A stretch of 64,000 nt of DNA from Pristionchus mayeri (GCA_036245805.1 BTRK01000001.1:434001-498000); one strand, 5' to 3'. Shown: positions 10,360 to 21,789, numbered from the stretch's first letter. Translations and numbers: made by a program. Notes: a model not told the origin generated them from the sequence alone.

Positions 10360-11424
10360 CAGGGTGCGTAAAAAATATGGTGACAAAATCAATTGCATCC
10401 TACTCGAAATGCACTGCTCCAATATATCTCAATTTGTTAAACTATGTTCCTCAGATATTTAACTAAGCAACGCTTAAGTGACGTTAAAATATTCTTAACA
10501 GCTTCTTAACAAATGGCGCATAAAAAGTGGTGTTTTTACCATACTAAATGCGACGTAGTCTTTAATGCCTAGTTATTCCAGAGATATAGGTTGAGCATTC
10601 ACATATTTCTTTCTGAAGTAGGACAATATACGAGTCTAAATATGTGAATCACTCAATTCGTGGGCTACGATCTACAGCAGCAACAATTTTTAGATGGCTT
10701 TCGTAGGTACGGCCCACGAAAAATTGTTTTTGTACTCAGAAGTTGCATTCAATAATGTTGAAGGTTATAATATTCGCATTATATTTTATATGATACTCGA
10801 CCACTCAGGAGCGTAATTGTGCATTCAGTGTACTTCGGGATTGGGAACCTGGATCTGCAGATTGTTCGAATCTCTCCCAAGTGGCCACATCAGCTAAATT
10901 TGGCAGTTTTTGATGCAGACATTAGGCCCTTGTTTCCATTCAATTTGATACTATCAAAATTCATAGTTCGACCGTGTAATACGCGATACATGTTTATTTC
11001 AAGAAATTAGCATGGTGAATATGAAAACTGAAAATGTCACTTTTCAAGTTTTTTTGTCATCATCAAAGTACGTGTTCGTTTATTTGATAGTTATCTGTTC
11101 CCTAATAATAGAGTGCTAGCTACGCACGAGCATTCTAATGAGGAATGGTTTCTCTCTATAATAAAGTTGAAATAGTGAGGTAATGCTAATCCAAATTTTT
11201 GGAATTATCATTTATTCGAAAAATGAGTAGCGGGCCAAGGTCACATGAATTTCAAATGGAAATGTTCGCTCCTCTAAGCGGCAGAACTCCTTGGTGGGAA
11301 ACTAAGATTAATATCTTGGAGTAATTATGCTCAGGTAAATTGAGGCCCAACCGGGATTCATAGTGGTTCAAAGTACCAGAGAAATTAAACGTAATATTTG
11401 TCACCATACTTTTTACGCACCCTG
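10360..11424. mobile_element. TA-flanked element C, TIR CAGGGTGCGTAAAAA
   Basis: Left CAGGGTGCGTAAAAAATATG and right reverse complement (CATACTTTTTACGCACCCTG) with TA immediately outside both ends (10358-10359, 11425-11426). TIR about 30 bp; the 1065-bp interior is otherwise unpaired and has only short open frames. TA target and CAGGG start fit a Tc1/mariner-type non-autonomous element; a fully decayed autonomous copy is the alternative. Confidence 0.85.
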
Positions 11425-11426
11425 TA

Positions 11427-11865
11427 CTGGCCCAGCCTTGGGTGGAGTTTTTCTCACCTGTTGGTAGTGCTGCATGAGTGGAATCGGGCTGGAAAAAATA
11501 TATATTTTAACAGGGTAAACAATGACTACATCGACTATGATAGGCATATTTCAGAGGATATTGAAAAGCTGAAACAAGGATTAATATGCCTACTCAATTG
11601 CGTTTGTCGATTAGTTGACATTAGGATTTCGCTAGCATCTCTCACCTTGAGCGCAGCGGTAACTTGTGCGAGAAATGGGAAAAAATGTGATATACCAAAG
11701 AAAATATTTCATCAACTATCATAGTGGACATCTCAATCTCATGTAAAAAGAATAGGCACAACTGGGTTCACTGGTGTCTCAACACTGATAGAAAATCGAT
11801 GGAATTTGAATATTGCGATTGTATGAGGAAGAGCTGTCTAAAAAACAAGATGTGAATATGATAAA
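11427..11865. other. spacer with weak open frame
   Basis: A frame open to 11724 (containing HISEDIEKLKQGLICLLN) begins inside element C. A possible acceptor TATTTTAACAG lies at about 11512. No family recognised and no partner exon found, so it is not called as a gene. Confidence 0.25.
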
Positions 11866-12774
11866 TACAAATCATAGCTGCCCACGCCGCCGGCGACCTC
11901 GCAACCATGAACCCCGGGTCATGGATTTTTGGCAGGTGGTGGGGAAACCTCAGTCATGTCCAAGATGACATAACCTTCATCTTCTACTGTAATCCAACTT
12001 GTATTTGTCGGCTACCGTAACCCGTACTACAGTAATCTGAGTACTGTGCGCACACCACAAGGTGGAAAACAGTCGAGAGACGGTGAGCAAGGATCGGAAA
12101 ACATTCAATGTCCTACCGTATTCTGGTTACAGTAACCCAAATACAGTACCTCAATAGCTATCGTGAACTGAATTAATTTTGAAAATTGTATTTAACAATT
12201 AATTCCTTGCTCCTACCTTATCGGCTTCAACTGAGCCTAAAAATTGTCATTACCGTAACCCAAACTACCGTAATCGGGATACGGTAGCCACACTAAATTG
12301 TGCAAATTGAGACAAAAATACGTATTTGAAGCGGTACCGTCTCCTGGTTACTGTAGGTTGTCTTATTGTAATTAAAATGTGTATTTTCAGTCGAAGTCGA
12401 TTTCGAAGAAACCAAAAACTATTAAAAAAAATATTTTTTATAAGATCAGTCCATGATGGCAATGGTAGCTAGCGAGGGTACTGTAGTCAGGTTACTAGGC
12501 ATGCTACGGTACAACAATCGAGCTTTTTCATCCCTTACCCGCCTTTCACGGACTATTTTTCAACATTTTGGTGCGAGTACAGTACTCAGATTACGGTAGT
12601 ACGGGTTACGGTAGCCGACAAATACAAGTTGGGTTACTGTAGAAGATGAAGGTTATGGCATCTTGGACTTGTCTTGCATGACTGAGGTTTCCCCACCACC
12701 TGCCAAAAAATCCATGACCCGGGGTTCATGGTTGCGAGGTCGCAGCCACTTCTGGACAGCTATGATACAAATCA
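11866..12774. mobile_element. MULE-like foldback D with 9-bp target duplication
   Basis: Direct repeats TACAAATCA at 11866-11874 and 12766-12774 flank an element starting TAGCTG and ending CAGCTATGA. Inside, arms of about 190 bp (11880-12075 versus 12565-12750) are near-identical inverted copies, sharing CCATGAACCCCGGGTCATGG and TTGTATTTGTCGGCTACCG. The 500-bp centre is dense in TACCGTAACCC/GGTTACTGTAG words. A 9-bp duplication is the signature of Mutator-like transposases, which is an inference since none is encoded here. Confidence 0.75.
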
Positions 12775-13649
12775 AGAGCCGGTCTCCGTCTTTTCGATTT
12801 TCAAGCGAATTCATGTTAATTATCCATTTGCCCCAGTCCCAATTTGACAAGCTTATCATTAAATTCACAGAAGATTTTTTGCATATTCAACATAAATTTA
12901 CATTTAAGTCATGCTTTGCACGAATGCATTAAAAATGGGTTAATTCATTTCAATTACTCGGAGTCCCCCGCTTCAGTTTTCAGGCTTATAGAGATTGATA
13001 TTAGCTTGATAGGTCGTAGATTATTCCGGGGAAAACAACATTTCTCGTAGATCGTATCTACCCCACATGTTCTTTTTCTTTACCGTAAATCAAAACATTT
13101 CGCACTTTCTGTAGTTTGACACGCACATCCTTTTCTCGTTCTTCTTCCGCCCGTATTTACTCGGTTTCTTCTTCTTAGTATACTCTCGACCGGTGTTTAC
13201 ATTCAGACGTGTATGTCGGCAATCGTAATTTGGAAAATATTTTTTAAGCTTAATTAATTAGCTATCGACTCTATTCCTTATTTAATGAATCAGTAAATTT
13301 TTATTTTACCAAACCAGAGGGGCGAGAATCAAAACAGATATTTTCAAACGAATGTAAACTGTCTATGAAACACCAATGCTACACATGTTGTTTCAGTCGA
13401 TGAGAGAGGAGGAAACTGGATTTCGTAGTGCACCGAATGGATATAGATAGAGACCGCAGGCTCCGCCCACTTAGGAGGAAAAAGAGGCGCGTCGAAATCT
13501 GGTTCTCGAAATGACGCAGCGAATACTTTTCCAAAAAATATGAAAAAAATATTTTTGGGTACGTCTGACTAGTGTCTATAAACTACAGGGTGCCCGTCAT
13601 ATCTAATCAGAAATGTCTAAAAAAGACCGATTTAGGGTACATGATAGGG
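12775..13649. other. unclassified spacer
   Basis: No gene recognised. Features seen: a pyrimidine-rich run near 13130-13180, GGCTCCGCCC at about 13459 (reverse of a GGGCGGAGC-type promoter motif), and TACAGGGTGCCCGTCATA at about 13586, which looks like a single Tc1-like terminus without a partner. Confidence 0.35.
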
Positions 13650-15430
13650 AAATGGAAAGGTTCCGACGATAATTCTTAGCACGGGCATGGTGTGATGAAT
13701 ATTTCCTGATTTTAGGCGTCGATTGACACCGAGTACGTATTTTTTGGATTTTTTTCCGATTAATCATTTCTTTTCAAAGGTTCAAGAGCGTGCGCTAATG
13801 GAACTGCAAATGGGCGGTGCTTCCCCTCTACTTTCTCGCTTGTCTCTCACCCGGCGTGTGCAGAGAGCGCGCGCTCTAGAGGACCCCTGTCTATCCCCTT
13901 CTCCAAAGAGAGATAGCGAAGCTATGCTCAAAATTTTGGAGAAGCCAGGCAGAGCGGGCTCCGTCCGCTTCGCCCTCGTCCCGATTTCGACTCCCTTTCC
14001 GTTGTGACTCTTTCGAGGTGTTTTTGTGCCATAACTCGAGCCAAAGATACGACATCACGAAACGGCAAAATGTATGACCTTATTTAGCCTCAAAGGGATA
14101 CATTTGACCCACAAACGACCCTGCCAAAGCAATTCGGTCACCTTGCGGTCTCTAGATATAGAGGAACATTCGTAATTTAGAAAAGATGAGAGACGGCGAA
14201 GTTATTTCTTCATTCTCCGATATGCCTTTTTTTCGATCAAACAGGTCAGAGGCTACTATGGATGGCGGCAACTTTTCTAAAATATATTTTGATCAATCGA
14301 TCTGTCTACTACATATGTCATCTTTCATATCAAATTAAATTCCTTCTATTTAACTCATCGATCATCGCTCAGCGGCGGCAGTTGCTCCAGGGATCGTGGT
14401 GGAAAGACAATTTCTCGTCTCGAGCGAAGTCGGCACTCTAGCTTCGTAACTAACCACGCCTACTTTATTTCAAGCAACGAAACAGAGAAATCTGCAACAG
14501 AACGAATAGGTGAATTCGAGGTTTCTCGTTTGTATCATCTTCGCAACGATTCCCTCTCGTCATTGTGTCCTCCTCAGACGATATCATCAACATTATATTA
14601 GTAATAAAAACACCCAGTAAACCGAGAAATGTCAATTTCAAAATTTTGATCAGAGCTTCTAGCTCCAAAAACTACTCCAAGATCCGAACAGTCTATGGCG
14701 CATCTGGCCAAGCAGTCTAGAAAAGTTCATGACGATGAGGAGGGTTCCTCTGTTAAATAATTTAACTTTCCTAGAGGAAATGTCATCCTGATCGCTTGGT
14801 TTTTCTTACAATACGAGGTGTTATGATTATGGTGAGATGGGAATGAAGTGGATTTTTAAATTTTATATTCGAGGGTCGAGCAAGGGAAAAAATTATCCGA
14901 GCATCTCCTTGAGGTTTTGTAGTAAGAGAGATACACGAAAACGGCAAAACTCCTGCCACCGAGATTACACATGTCAGGCTCGTGTTATTGCAATCGTAGA
15001 TATATATATTTTTGGCATTCAGACTCACAACAGAATACTCTGCCATCTCTATGTTTAACACATGTATCAGGAGTCAGTGGATGAAAAATTACCACCCCGG
15101 GAACATTTTCAAAAAAAATTGTTCCTGATTTCACCCATATTATAATGTTAGAATATCCTAGGAGCCCGTTTGCGTAAGAATCGGACAATTGTTGGCACGA
15201 GCTTAAAAAGTCAAATCTCTGTAACTTCGTGATTTGGGGTAATCTGACCCGCTGATCACGATAGGCATGTTCATTTTGGTCAAAGATCTGTCGTTGACCC
15301 CAGACGCCATGACGTCGAAATAGGCCAATTTCGCATATCTGAGTTCCGGTAATCGGTAAAACTAAGCCAACATAGATTCCGGGGCAGAATTTGATGGCAA
15401 TCACGCCTGACCAAGTAATTAGTGTACGTG
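13650..15430. repeat. segmental duplication, copy 1
   Basis: Nearly identical, in direct orientation, to 26932-28725. Shared landmarks include TGATAGGGAAATGGAAAGGTTC, GGCGTCGATTGACACCGAG, a GC-rich module (13820-13990), CATCTGGCCAAGCAGTCTAG and the left arms of elements R and F. Differences are small indels, for example AACAG present at about 14687 and absent from copy 2. The GC-rich module resembles part of the arms of element N (32090-32490), with matching order of GAGAGCGC, CAAAATTTTGG-like, CTTTCCGTTG and GTCYCTAGATATA words. A 67-codon minus frame (14668-14465) survives in both copies with one change but starts with TTG and has no family. Confidence 0.85.
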
Positions 15431-16143
15431 CAAAGTATTCGGGGAGACCGGAACCAAACTGACCGGCTTAACGAGAGGAATCCAAATCTGTTTTCAAATA
15501 TGAGAGAAAACATCGCTATAAGGTTTATGGCGTAAAATAGTGACCTGTTTTGTGTGCAAGGTCAGTGATTCCTTCGAATCGTCCCTTGATCTACCCCGTC
15601 CCTCTGCCTCGTGACCTCTTCCCTTTCTCTCGCTGCCTGCACTCTCCCCTCTCCCCTTGTCTCTCGCACACTACCAGATGGGATCACTGACATTGCACAC
15701 AAAACAGGGCACTATTTTACGCCATAAACCGTATAGCGATGTTTTTTTCTCATATTTGAAAACAGATTTGGATTCCTCTCGTTAAGCCGGTAAGTTTGGT
15801 TCCGGTCTCCCCGAATACTTTGCACGTACAAAAAAGTTGCATTTTACTAATTACTATTAATTTTTTCGTGAAAAATTAATTGGTCATGCGTGATTACCAT
15901 TAAATTCTGCCCCGGAATCTATGTCGGCTTAATTTTAGCGATTACCGGAACTCAAATATGCGAAATTGGCCTATTTCGACGTCATGGCGCCTGGGGTCAA
16001 CGACAGATCTTTGACCAAAATGAACATGCCTATCGTGATCAGCGGGTCAGATCACCTCAAATCACAAAGTTTCAAAGTTTTGAGCATTTTTTACCAATGC
16101 CAAATTTCCTCAGAATTGTCCGATTCTTACGCAAACGGGCTCC
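15161..16143. mobile_element. TA-flanked foldback F inside R left arm
   Basis: 983 bp, starting GGAGCCCGTTTGCGTAAGAA and ending with the reverse complement, with TA outside both ends (15159-15160, 16144-16145). Arms of about 390 bp surround a C/T-rich centre near 15600-15665. The right arm of R preserves the uninterrupted site (GTTAGAATACCCTAGACACAAG in reverse complement), confirming insertion at TA. It contains GATAGGCATGTTCATTTTG and CAGACGCCATGACGTCGAAAT blocks also found, diverged, in G (38.1 kb) and at 57.5 kb. Confidence 0.85.
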
Positions 16144-16455
16144 TATACACAAGTTTTCTAAAAAAAAAAATACTTTTTTTTCACTCAGATGATTTCTCTA
16201 TCTGGAGGTGGCCTTGTCATAGATTTTCTGTGCTAAAATAGTAAGAAGAAGTCAATAGGTACACATAAAAAATACTTTCGAAAAACTCAACCATGCCTTC
16301 AATGTAGATATTTCTGGTCAAACATGAAAAAATTAAAAAAAATTGAAAATTCGGTTTTTCCTAATCTCCGCCAATCCTTTCTCTTAGACTTGAATTAATG
16401 TTACAGCTTCGTTTGCAGTAAGAAAAACATGCATATATTGTTTTTGGACATTTAC

Positions 16456-16723
16456 AAGTGAGAACTGTGAAAATATTATACTCGAGGGAATGCCTTTTCC
16501 ACGGTGTTCCATACTCATTTTCATTGATTGATGAGGGTGGGCAAATTCATTCAGCCCCGGACTGGATGACCAGAAACCAGTTAACGAACTACATCAACAC
16601 TCTCAGAGCAGTGATACCGAAGCTGAGAGTACACAGAAGAGCAGCGGAGTCAGAAGAAGATGATGAAGATGATGATTTCCATGTGGAGGTGGAAGTGGAA
16701 CCCCCATTTTCGCTGCTCTTACC
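16456..16723 (+). CDS. captured coding segment in loop of R
   Basis: An open frame runs through the entire loop between the two R arms (ORF 16458-16820; the part outside the arms is about 89 codons). It contains ECLFHGVPYSFSLIDEGGQ, then PDWMTRNQLTNYINTLRAVI, a basic RVHRR and an acidic tail EEDDEDDDFHVEVEVEPP. Composition is clearly more protein-like than the arms. No ATG sits at the loop start, and inverted GGACATTTAC/GTAATTGTCC sequences bracket it, so it is more likely an internal exon fragment trapped by the element than a full gene. Family not recognised. Whether it is transcribed cannot be told. Confidence 0.5.
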
Positions 16724-17329
16724 CGTAATTGTCCAAAAACAATGTATGCATGACTTTTTTTGTTATAAACAAAGTTTTAACATTAAATCAAGCCTAAGAG
16801 AAAAAATTGGCGGAGATTAAGAAAAATTGAATATTCAAAATTTTCAATTTTTTCATGTTTGACCAGAAATATTTACATGGAAGGCATGGTCGAGTTTTTG
16901 AAAGTAATTTTGCTGTGTACCTATTGACTACTTACTATTTTTGAAAAGAAAATCCATGACAAGGCCATCTATAGATAGAGAAAACAATTTTTATCTGCAT
17001 AAAAAAATGATATTTCGTACATAACTTTTTTCTTTCTGGGTTTTCAAACATACTTTCAACGGAAAAGTTTCTGGAAATAATTTTCCGAACATTTTGAGCC
17101 CAATTCCATCTCTTTAGCTCATCTGGGAGCTGAAATACAGCTTAGCCGGGTGCAAAACCGGAAAATTCCTAAAAGCCGGCTCTGGGACCTATCACCCATA
17201 TTTTTGAAAACTTGTGTCTAGGGTATTCTAACATTATAATATGGGTAAAATTAGGAACAATTTTTTGAAAATGTTCCCGCACACCTCCACTGACTCGTGA
17301 TACACGTGTTTTGTGATACACGTGTGCTT

Positions 17330-17582
17330 AAAGGAGGAGTAAAGGCAAACGCGAGCCCCGTTGAAATATGTTTCAATTAGAGGAGAACTCTCTTCAAGTC
17401 GCGTTCTCTCACGCTCGTTGCCTGAGCTTTCCCTGATTTGGCTCCCCGCCAACTACCGATAGCTCTGTTCGTAATTGAGATATCAGTGTGAAAATTTCGG
17501 AGCTTCTTATCGTTGAGGAGATCTAGGCCGTGCATATGAAAGCTTCAAAAATTGTATTTTGACTTTGCACCTCCTTTAAAAG
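17330..17582. mobile_element. short MITE, TTAAAGGAGG ends
   Basis: Ends TTAAAGGAGGAGTAAAGGC (17332) and GCACCTCCTTTAA (17566) form inverted repeats of about 18 bp including TTAA. Size about 250 bp. The same TGCCTCCTTTAAA end appears once more at about 17981. Non-coding interior. Confidence 0.5.
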
Positions 17583-17752
17583 CTCTCCTCTTGAAACCTC
17601 ACACCGAAGCGTTTTCGCAATTCGACCGACTCGAGCTACATTCTAAGATATGATCGTAACCTTAGATCCCTAACGTATTTTGCAACACTCTTCGTCCTTT
17701 CAAGGGTACCCAATTAGAAGTCCTTAAAATAATTTCACGCCAATTTTCGCAG

Positions 17753-17892
17753 ATTATTGCTTCGCTCTTCTCCTGACAACATCTAACGGTGACCCCTTCT
17801 CATCAGCTGCTGCAGCTGAGGGTGTGCTGAACGAGTGGAATCAAACTGTAGTTTCAGAAGCTGCACGACCCGCGCAACAGAGTGAAAAATAA
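17753..17892 (+). CDS. candidate terminal exon, unknown host protein
   Basis: A consensus acceptor (CAATTTTCGCAG) is followed in one frame by 45 open codons containing LLLTTSNGDPFSSAAAAEGV and NEWNQTVVSEAARPAQQSEK, then TAA at 17890. Amino-acid composition is protein-like, unlike the surrounding AT-rich DNA. No upstream exon was identified and the family is unknown, so this may be a gene relic. Confidence 0.3.
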
Positions 17893-18020
17893 CCGAAAAA
17901 AATATTATTTTTTTCCAGTTAGAAAGACCAACGATAGCCGGATATCGTTCAAAGGATATTGGCATTGTGAAACATTAATTAATATGCCTCCTTTAAACTG
18001 TCGTTTTGATTGTAATCTAG

Positions 18021-18212
18021 GGAAGCGGAGCTACTAAATTTGATTTTTTGCCGGCGATGAATTTGAATCCGTTTGAGATGAAACTTGGGTCAGATAATGA
18101 GCAGGCTACGGTGCGTCTTTCTATATATGCGCCGTTCGAATCGAGATCTAAAGACGAAAAATTGGATACCGTAATCCTTCCGAGAAAGTTCGGTGTATTT
18201 CTCAGCGCTTGA
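18021..18212 (+). CDS. candidate exon/ORF MNLNPFEMKLGSDNEQ
   Basis: Follows acceptor-like TTGTAATCTAG. The frame is open for 63 codons to TGA at 18210 and includes an internal ATG at 18057 giving 51 residues (NPFEMKLGSDNEQATVRLSI, KDEKLDTVILPRKFG). Looks coding but has no recognised domain. It could be part of the same gene as the exon ending at 17892 only if that stop is bypassed by splicing. Confidence 0.3.
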   Translation, partial: GSGATKFDFLPAMNLNPFEMKLGSDNEQATVRLSIYAPFESRSKDEKLDTVILPRKFGVFLSA

Positions 18213-19790
18213 CCTAGATCACTAAATATACCTTACGTATACTCACCGAGTACTACATGTGGGCACATTTTGGAGGAATTCGATTTTTGGCCTAATGCCA
18301 AGGGTCTTCACAATTATGTTCACTGAGTGAAAAGTCTCTACTAATCACAACCAAAAATATTTAATAGCTATTCCCACGCTGTCTAACACTGATGAGTGTG
18401 GATGAGGGAGTGTATTCAATATTTTATGAAATTTGTTGTGTTGAGAGGGCAGCTGCACCTCGTTACTGTCGATCGTCCACGTAATGCAGTTACCTGCCGT
18501 AGCATTAGTTATTCAGCGATTCGCAGCCTAAAGACTAGTGTATTTAAATGTTGCGAAGGATTCCACAAATGCAAACTTAGGTATGATTTATGATGTTACT
18601 TATCTACGGCGAAATACAATTGGTACATCACAAGCTTGATTCTGGTTGTATTTGGTGCTTTTCTTCTTGAAATTTCGTAGAATTCTGATCTTGTATCGTT
18701 TCTCTTTCGATTACGTATGTAATTAATGAATCGAGGTTACTGGGTTGCGAGTGAAGCAGCATTTCATTTCCCGTTAGTTCGCCTCGTAGTATAGTAGGTG
18801 CAGTAAGGTATTTATTTTGTGTAAGCTATTGGTACTCAGATAACTAATGATTCAAGCTCCATGCTAGACTTAAGATCGACGACGAATTGACGGATGTTGT
18901 CAAGAAGATTCAAAAATAGAGACAGGATGACGTGCACCCGGCCGAACGAATGAGAGCGATCATCAATTGTAGATTATGAATAACTGAGGAGCTCCCTTAA
19001 TCTCATTTCTCTTCGCCTTTTCCTCGTCCTTCTTTGTTATGCATTAGGTGAATTAATTTGTATATATGACCCTTTTGCGGACATGAAATTAAGCCCACGA
19101 AATGTTCCTTACCTTTACATTTTCGTCGTAACAACAAAGTTCCTTGCCGAGATTTGAATTACACAATTCAATTTTTTTTCCTTCAAATATTTTGTGATTA
19201 TCAATCGAAGTCCTAAAGCGCGGCCTGTGTAGCACGTTAGTTTCTGAATATGCCCAGTAAGGGAAATATCCTTCTTTCAGACTCACCACTTCGGATTTCA
19301 TGAACGGCGTCAGAAGAAGTAGTACCTTTCTACATCCGTGCGGCAGTTGCAGGAGTCGATGAGAAGAAACAACACCTTGATATGAGATGAAGACGTTAAG
19401 GGGCAGGGACGATGATAGTAACAGATATTTGATTTCTAAAATGTGCGTGCTTATATTGAGTGATGTCCAAAGCGATACAAGATTCATTGCGCTTAACAAG
19501 TCATTTGAAGCTTCATAGGGGTGTTAGAACATCGAATAACCGGGGTGCCTTTTATTTGTTGAATGGTGCTAAATGTCATTGATTATTCAAGTAATTGTTT
19601 GAAACATTAATTCTTCTTGTTAACAAATTCTGATTTTACGGCCGTAGTGGATGAACAACATACGTATCGAAGAACCGAATGAGGATTTGTTGATTAGAAC
19701 TTTCGTGTGGTTGATGATGTTCTTTCGATTTTTTTCTTCCGGCGCAGATCAGACAGTGCAACGTAGAAATGTAAAATTCGTTTGTCCAAT
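18213..19790. other. unclassified stretch with weak frames
   Basis: A plus frame at 18396-18593 ends near a donor-like AAACTTAG|GTATGA (SLKTSVFKCCEGFHKCKL). A 136-codon minus frame at 19499-19089 includes a donor-like GAAGTG|GTGAGT. Neither shows a known family or consistent exon structure. Could be decayed host sequence. Confidence 0.25.
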
Positions 19791-19794
19791 TCGT

Positions 19795-20275
19795 TTAACA
19801 GACCGTCCACGAGAGAACGGAAGAGGTATCGGATGGTAAAAAATAGAATATTCCGGTAATTTTTTTCTGAAGTGAGGGTCCAAAGTTAGGAACGCAGGCA
19901 CCAATAGCTAAGGTTCTAGGTCGGTTTTGAAAAAGATACAGTAACCCCCCAATTTTGGGGTCGAAAAATTTAGTATCATACAAGTTCACGATTAATAGAT
20001 TTTCTGGAGTGTTTTTTCTCGTAGAAAACGAATTTCAACATAAGAGCTCACGAGATTTCGATCTAAAAAAGATATGCCCAAAAAACCGATTTTTTCGGTC
20101 GAAATCGTCAGAAACCCACTCATAACTAATTTGGATGCCCCCTGGGAGCGTTTTTTGATTGCAGTTTCGGAATCTAAGTGCAAAAATGGGTATTGTCAAT
20201 TTTTTTCAGATTTAAAAAAATGGAATTTTTGGAAATTCGCATCCAAAGATAGGAATCTATTTGGGCAGAAACTGT
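19795..20275. repeat. diverged solo arm of A-type foldback
   Basis: Collinear with the left arm of A near 5950-6250: CGAGAGAACG, TTTTCTGAAGTG, TACAGTAAC...ATTTTGGGGTC, TTTTCTGGMGTRTTTT and GTAGAAAACGAATTTC occur in the same order and spacing. No matching inverted arm follows, so it is a solo, decayed arm. Confidence 0.6.
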
Positions 20276-20702
20276 AGATTATTTCGCAATAGGCATAGCC
20301 TCCTGATTCATGGCTAGAAATTCAGAGCATGATGATGCATTTGACCGGCACTTGCACAGCGCAGCCGTTGCAGCTCGTGCACGCGGACAAGCTGACGTTA
20401 CGATATGACACTCTATTTGTGGTAAAGAAATATATTATTTAGCAGAGAACGATTTAATAACTGACCGGATTTCAGATTTAGTCCTTGTCGATTACCGGCT
20501 CCAAACTAGCTCTTTCCCATTGACTAGCAATCGGAGCTCAATACTTGATGAGACGCGAATTGACAATGAAACGATCGAAGAGTGGTTTACTAATATCACG
20601 CCTATCACGAGAGAATCGAGCTGATTCAGGGAATGGAGGGCAAATCGGCAATTGGGTTCTTACCGGTTAGGATCACCCTAAGGCATGTCTGACTGACCCC
20701 CA
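20276..20702. other. spacer with possible exon relic
   Basis: After acceptor GGATTTCAG (about 20476) a frame is open for about 48 codons (LVLVDYRLQTSSFPLTSNRS, DNETIEEWFTNITPITRESS) to TGA. An upstream block (20340-20425) ends at a donor-like TTGTG|GTAAAG, but the phases do not join without a stop. Probably a decayed exon pair. Confidence 0.25.
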
Positions 20703-21426
20703 AAGTCTCAATTTGTATACTTCATTTCGGAGCTCCCTACACCGGGTCATTTATCGGCTGCTCCTACTTTCCCAGCGATTTTTGCGATTCTGGTGAAAGG
20801 TAGCCGAAAATACTCCTCTGAGTGACCCCCAGTATCTTTTCGTGCTCTATCGACCCATGCAAACCATTTTCAATGAAAGTAAATTTTAACGGTGTTATAT
20901 TCAATGCCACTAATCTCAAAAATATAGGTAAAGAGGCAAACAAAATTTTCACAGTGGATGCAGCTCATCAAGAGCTTTCGAATAAGTGGTTTGTGTAAAA
21001 AATACGGACACTTAGACGCTACTTTTGCCTAAATTTACTTTTCCTTATCATTTGAACAATATTTTCAATAGGATAATTCCCTCTCACACGGCCGTATTCG
21101 CAGAGAGCAATCGAAAATGATTGATCTCTCTCATTTTTCGTGTTGAAAATAGTATTCAAATGATGAGGAAAAGTAAATGTAGGCAAACGTGGCGTCTAAG
21201 TGTCCGTATTTTTTACACAAACCACTTATTCAAAACCACTTACTCTTGATGAGCTGCATACACTGTGAAAATTTTGTTTGCTCCTTTACCTACATTACTG
21301 GGGTCACTCAGAGGAGTATTTTCGTCTACCTTTCACCAGAATCGCAAAAATCGCTGGGAAAGTAGGAGCAGCCGATAAATGACCCGGTGTAGGGAGCTCC
21401 AAAATAAAGTATACAAATTGAGACTT
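20703..21426. mobile_element. foldback I, ends AAGTCTCAATTTGTATACTT
   Basis: Arms 20703-20835 and 21297-21426 are close inverted copies (CTCCTACTTTCCCAGCGATT, GACCCGGTGTAGGGAGCTCC), and the interior again folds (20985-21060 versus 21140-21235, with AAAAAATACGGACACTTAGA). No coding frame, no clear target duplication. Confidence 0.75.
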
Positions 21427-21578
21427 CTATATTTTCTTCCAGTTGGACGATTTTCCGTAATTTAGAATTCTCCCGGTTGAGTCTGGCTGCAATATTTCTT
21501 TTAGTTGCGCGTTTTCGACAGAGTAGGTAATAGTGTCCACATGAATGTTAAAATATACAATCCATATTAATTATTTAG

Positions 21579-21752
21579 GCGTCGCGGTGCTGGGAGAGTA
21601 CCGACAGCGCCATTCCTACCGGTCCTCTTCACCGCGCAGGTACGGTGGGACTTTGTTTTGCCAGCATCGAGAGAGCACACATTGACTTGTTAAGACTGCC
21701 CTATTCAGAGCGACGCTTACGGCCGCTGCTGCCAGGAATCAAGAAACATCTG
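21579..21752 (+). CDS. candidate internal exon, 58 codons phase 0
   Basis: Bounded by acceptor ATTATTTAG|GCG and a perfect donor CTG|GTGAGT; exactly 58 codons in phase 0 with an in-frame stop just before the acceptor. Contains DSAIPTGPLHRAGTVGLCFA and LLRLPYSERRLRPLLPGIKK. GC content jumps relative to its surroundings. No partner exons or known domain, so an isolated or captured exon is as likely as a gene. Confidence 0.4.
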
Positions 21753-21789
21753 GTGAGTGCTGTAGAAGGAATGTAGTGAAGCAGACTCA

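Larger units (their letters stand above)
15057..17311. mobile_element. nested foldback R with coding loop
   Basis: Outer arms 15057-15160 and 17210-17311 pair (AACACATGTATCAGGAGTCA on the left, matching TGACTCGTGATACACGTGTT reversed on the right). Further in, 16180-16455 pairs with 16724-16990 (GGCCTTGTCATAGATTTTCT and partner). Element F is inserted in the left arm, and the right arm has extra sequence at 17000-17200 with AAAGCCGGCTCTGGGACC. The loop, 16456-16723, is an open coding segment. The same outer end (TGTTCCCGCACACCTCCACTG) terminates element H near 50.35 kb. Confidence 0.75.
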
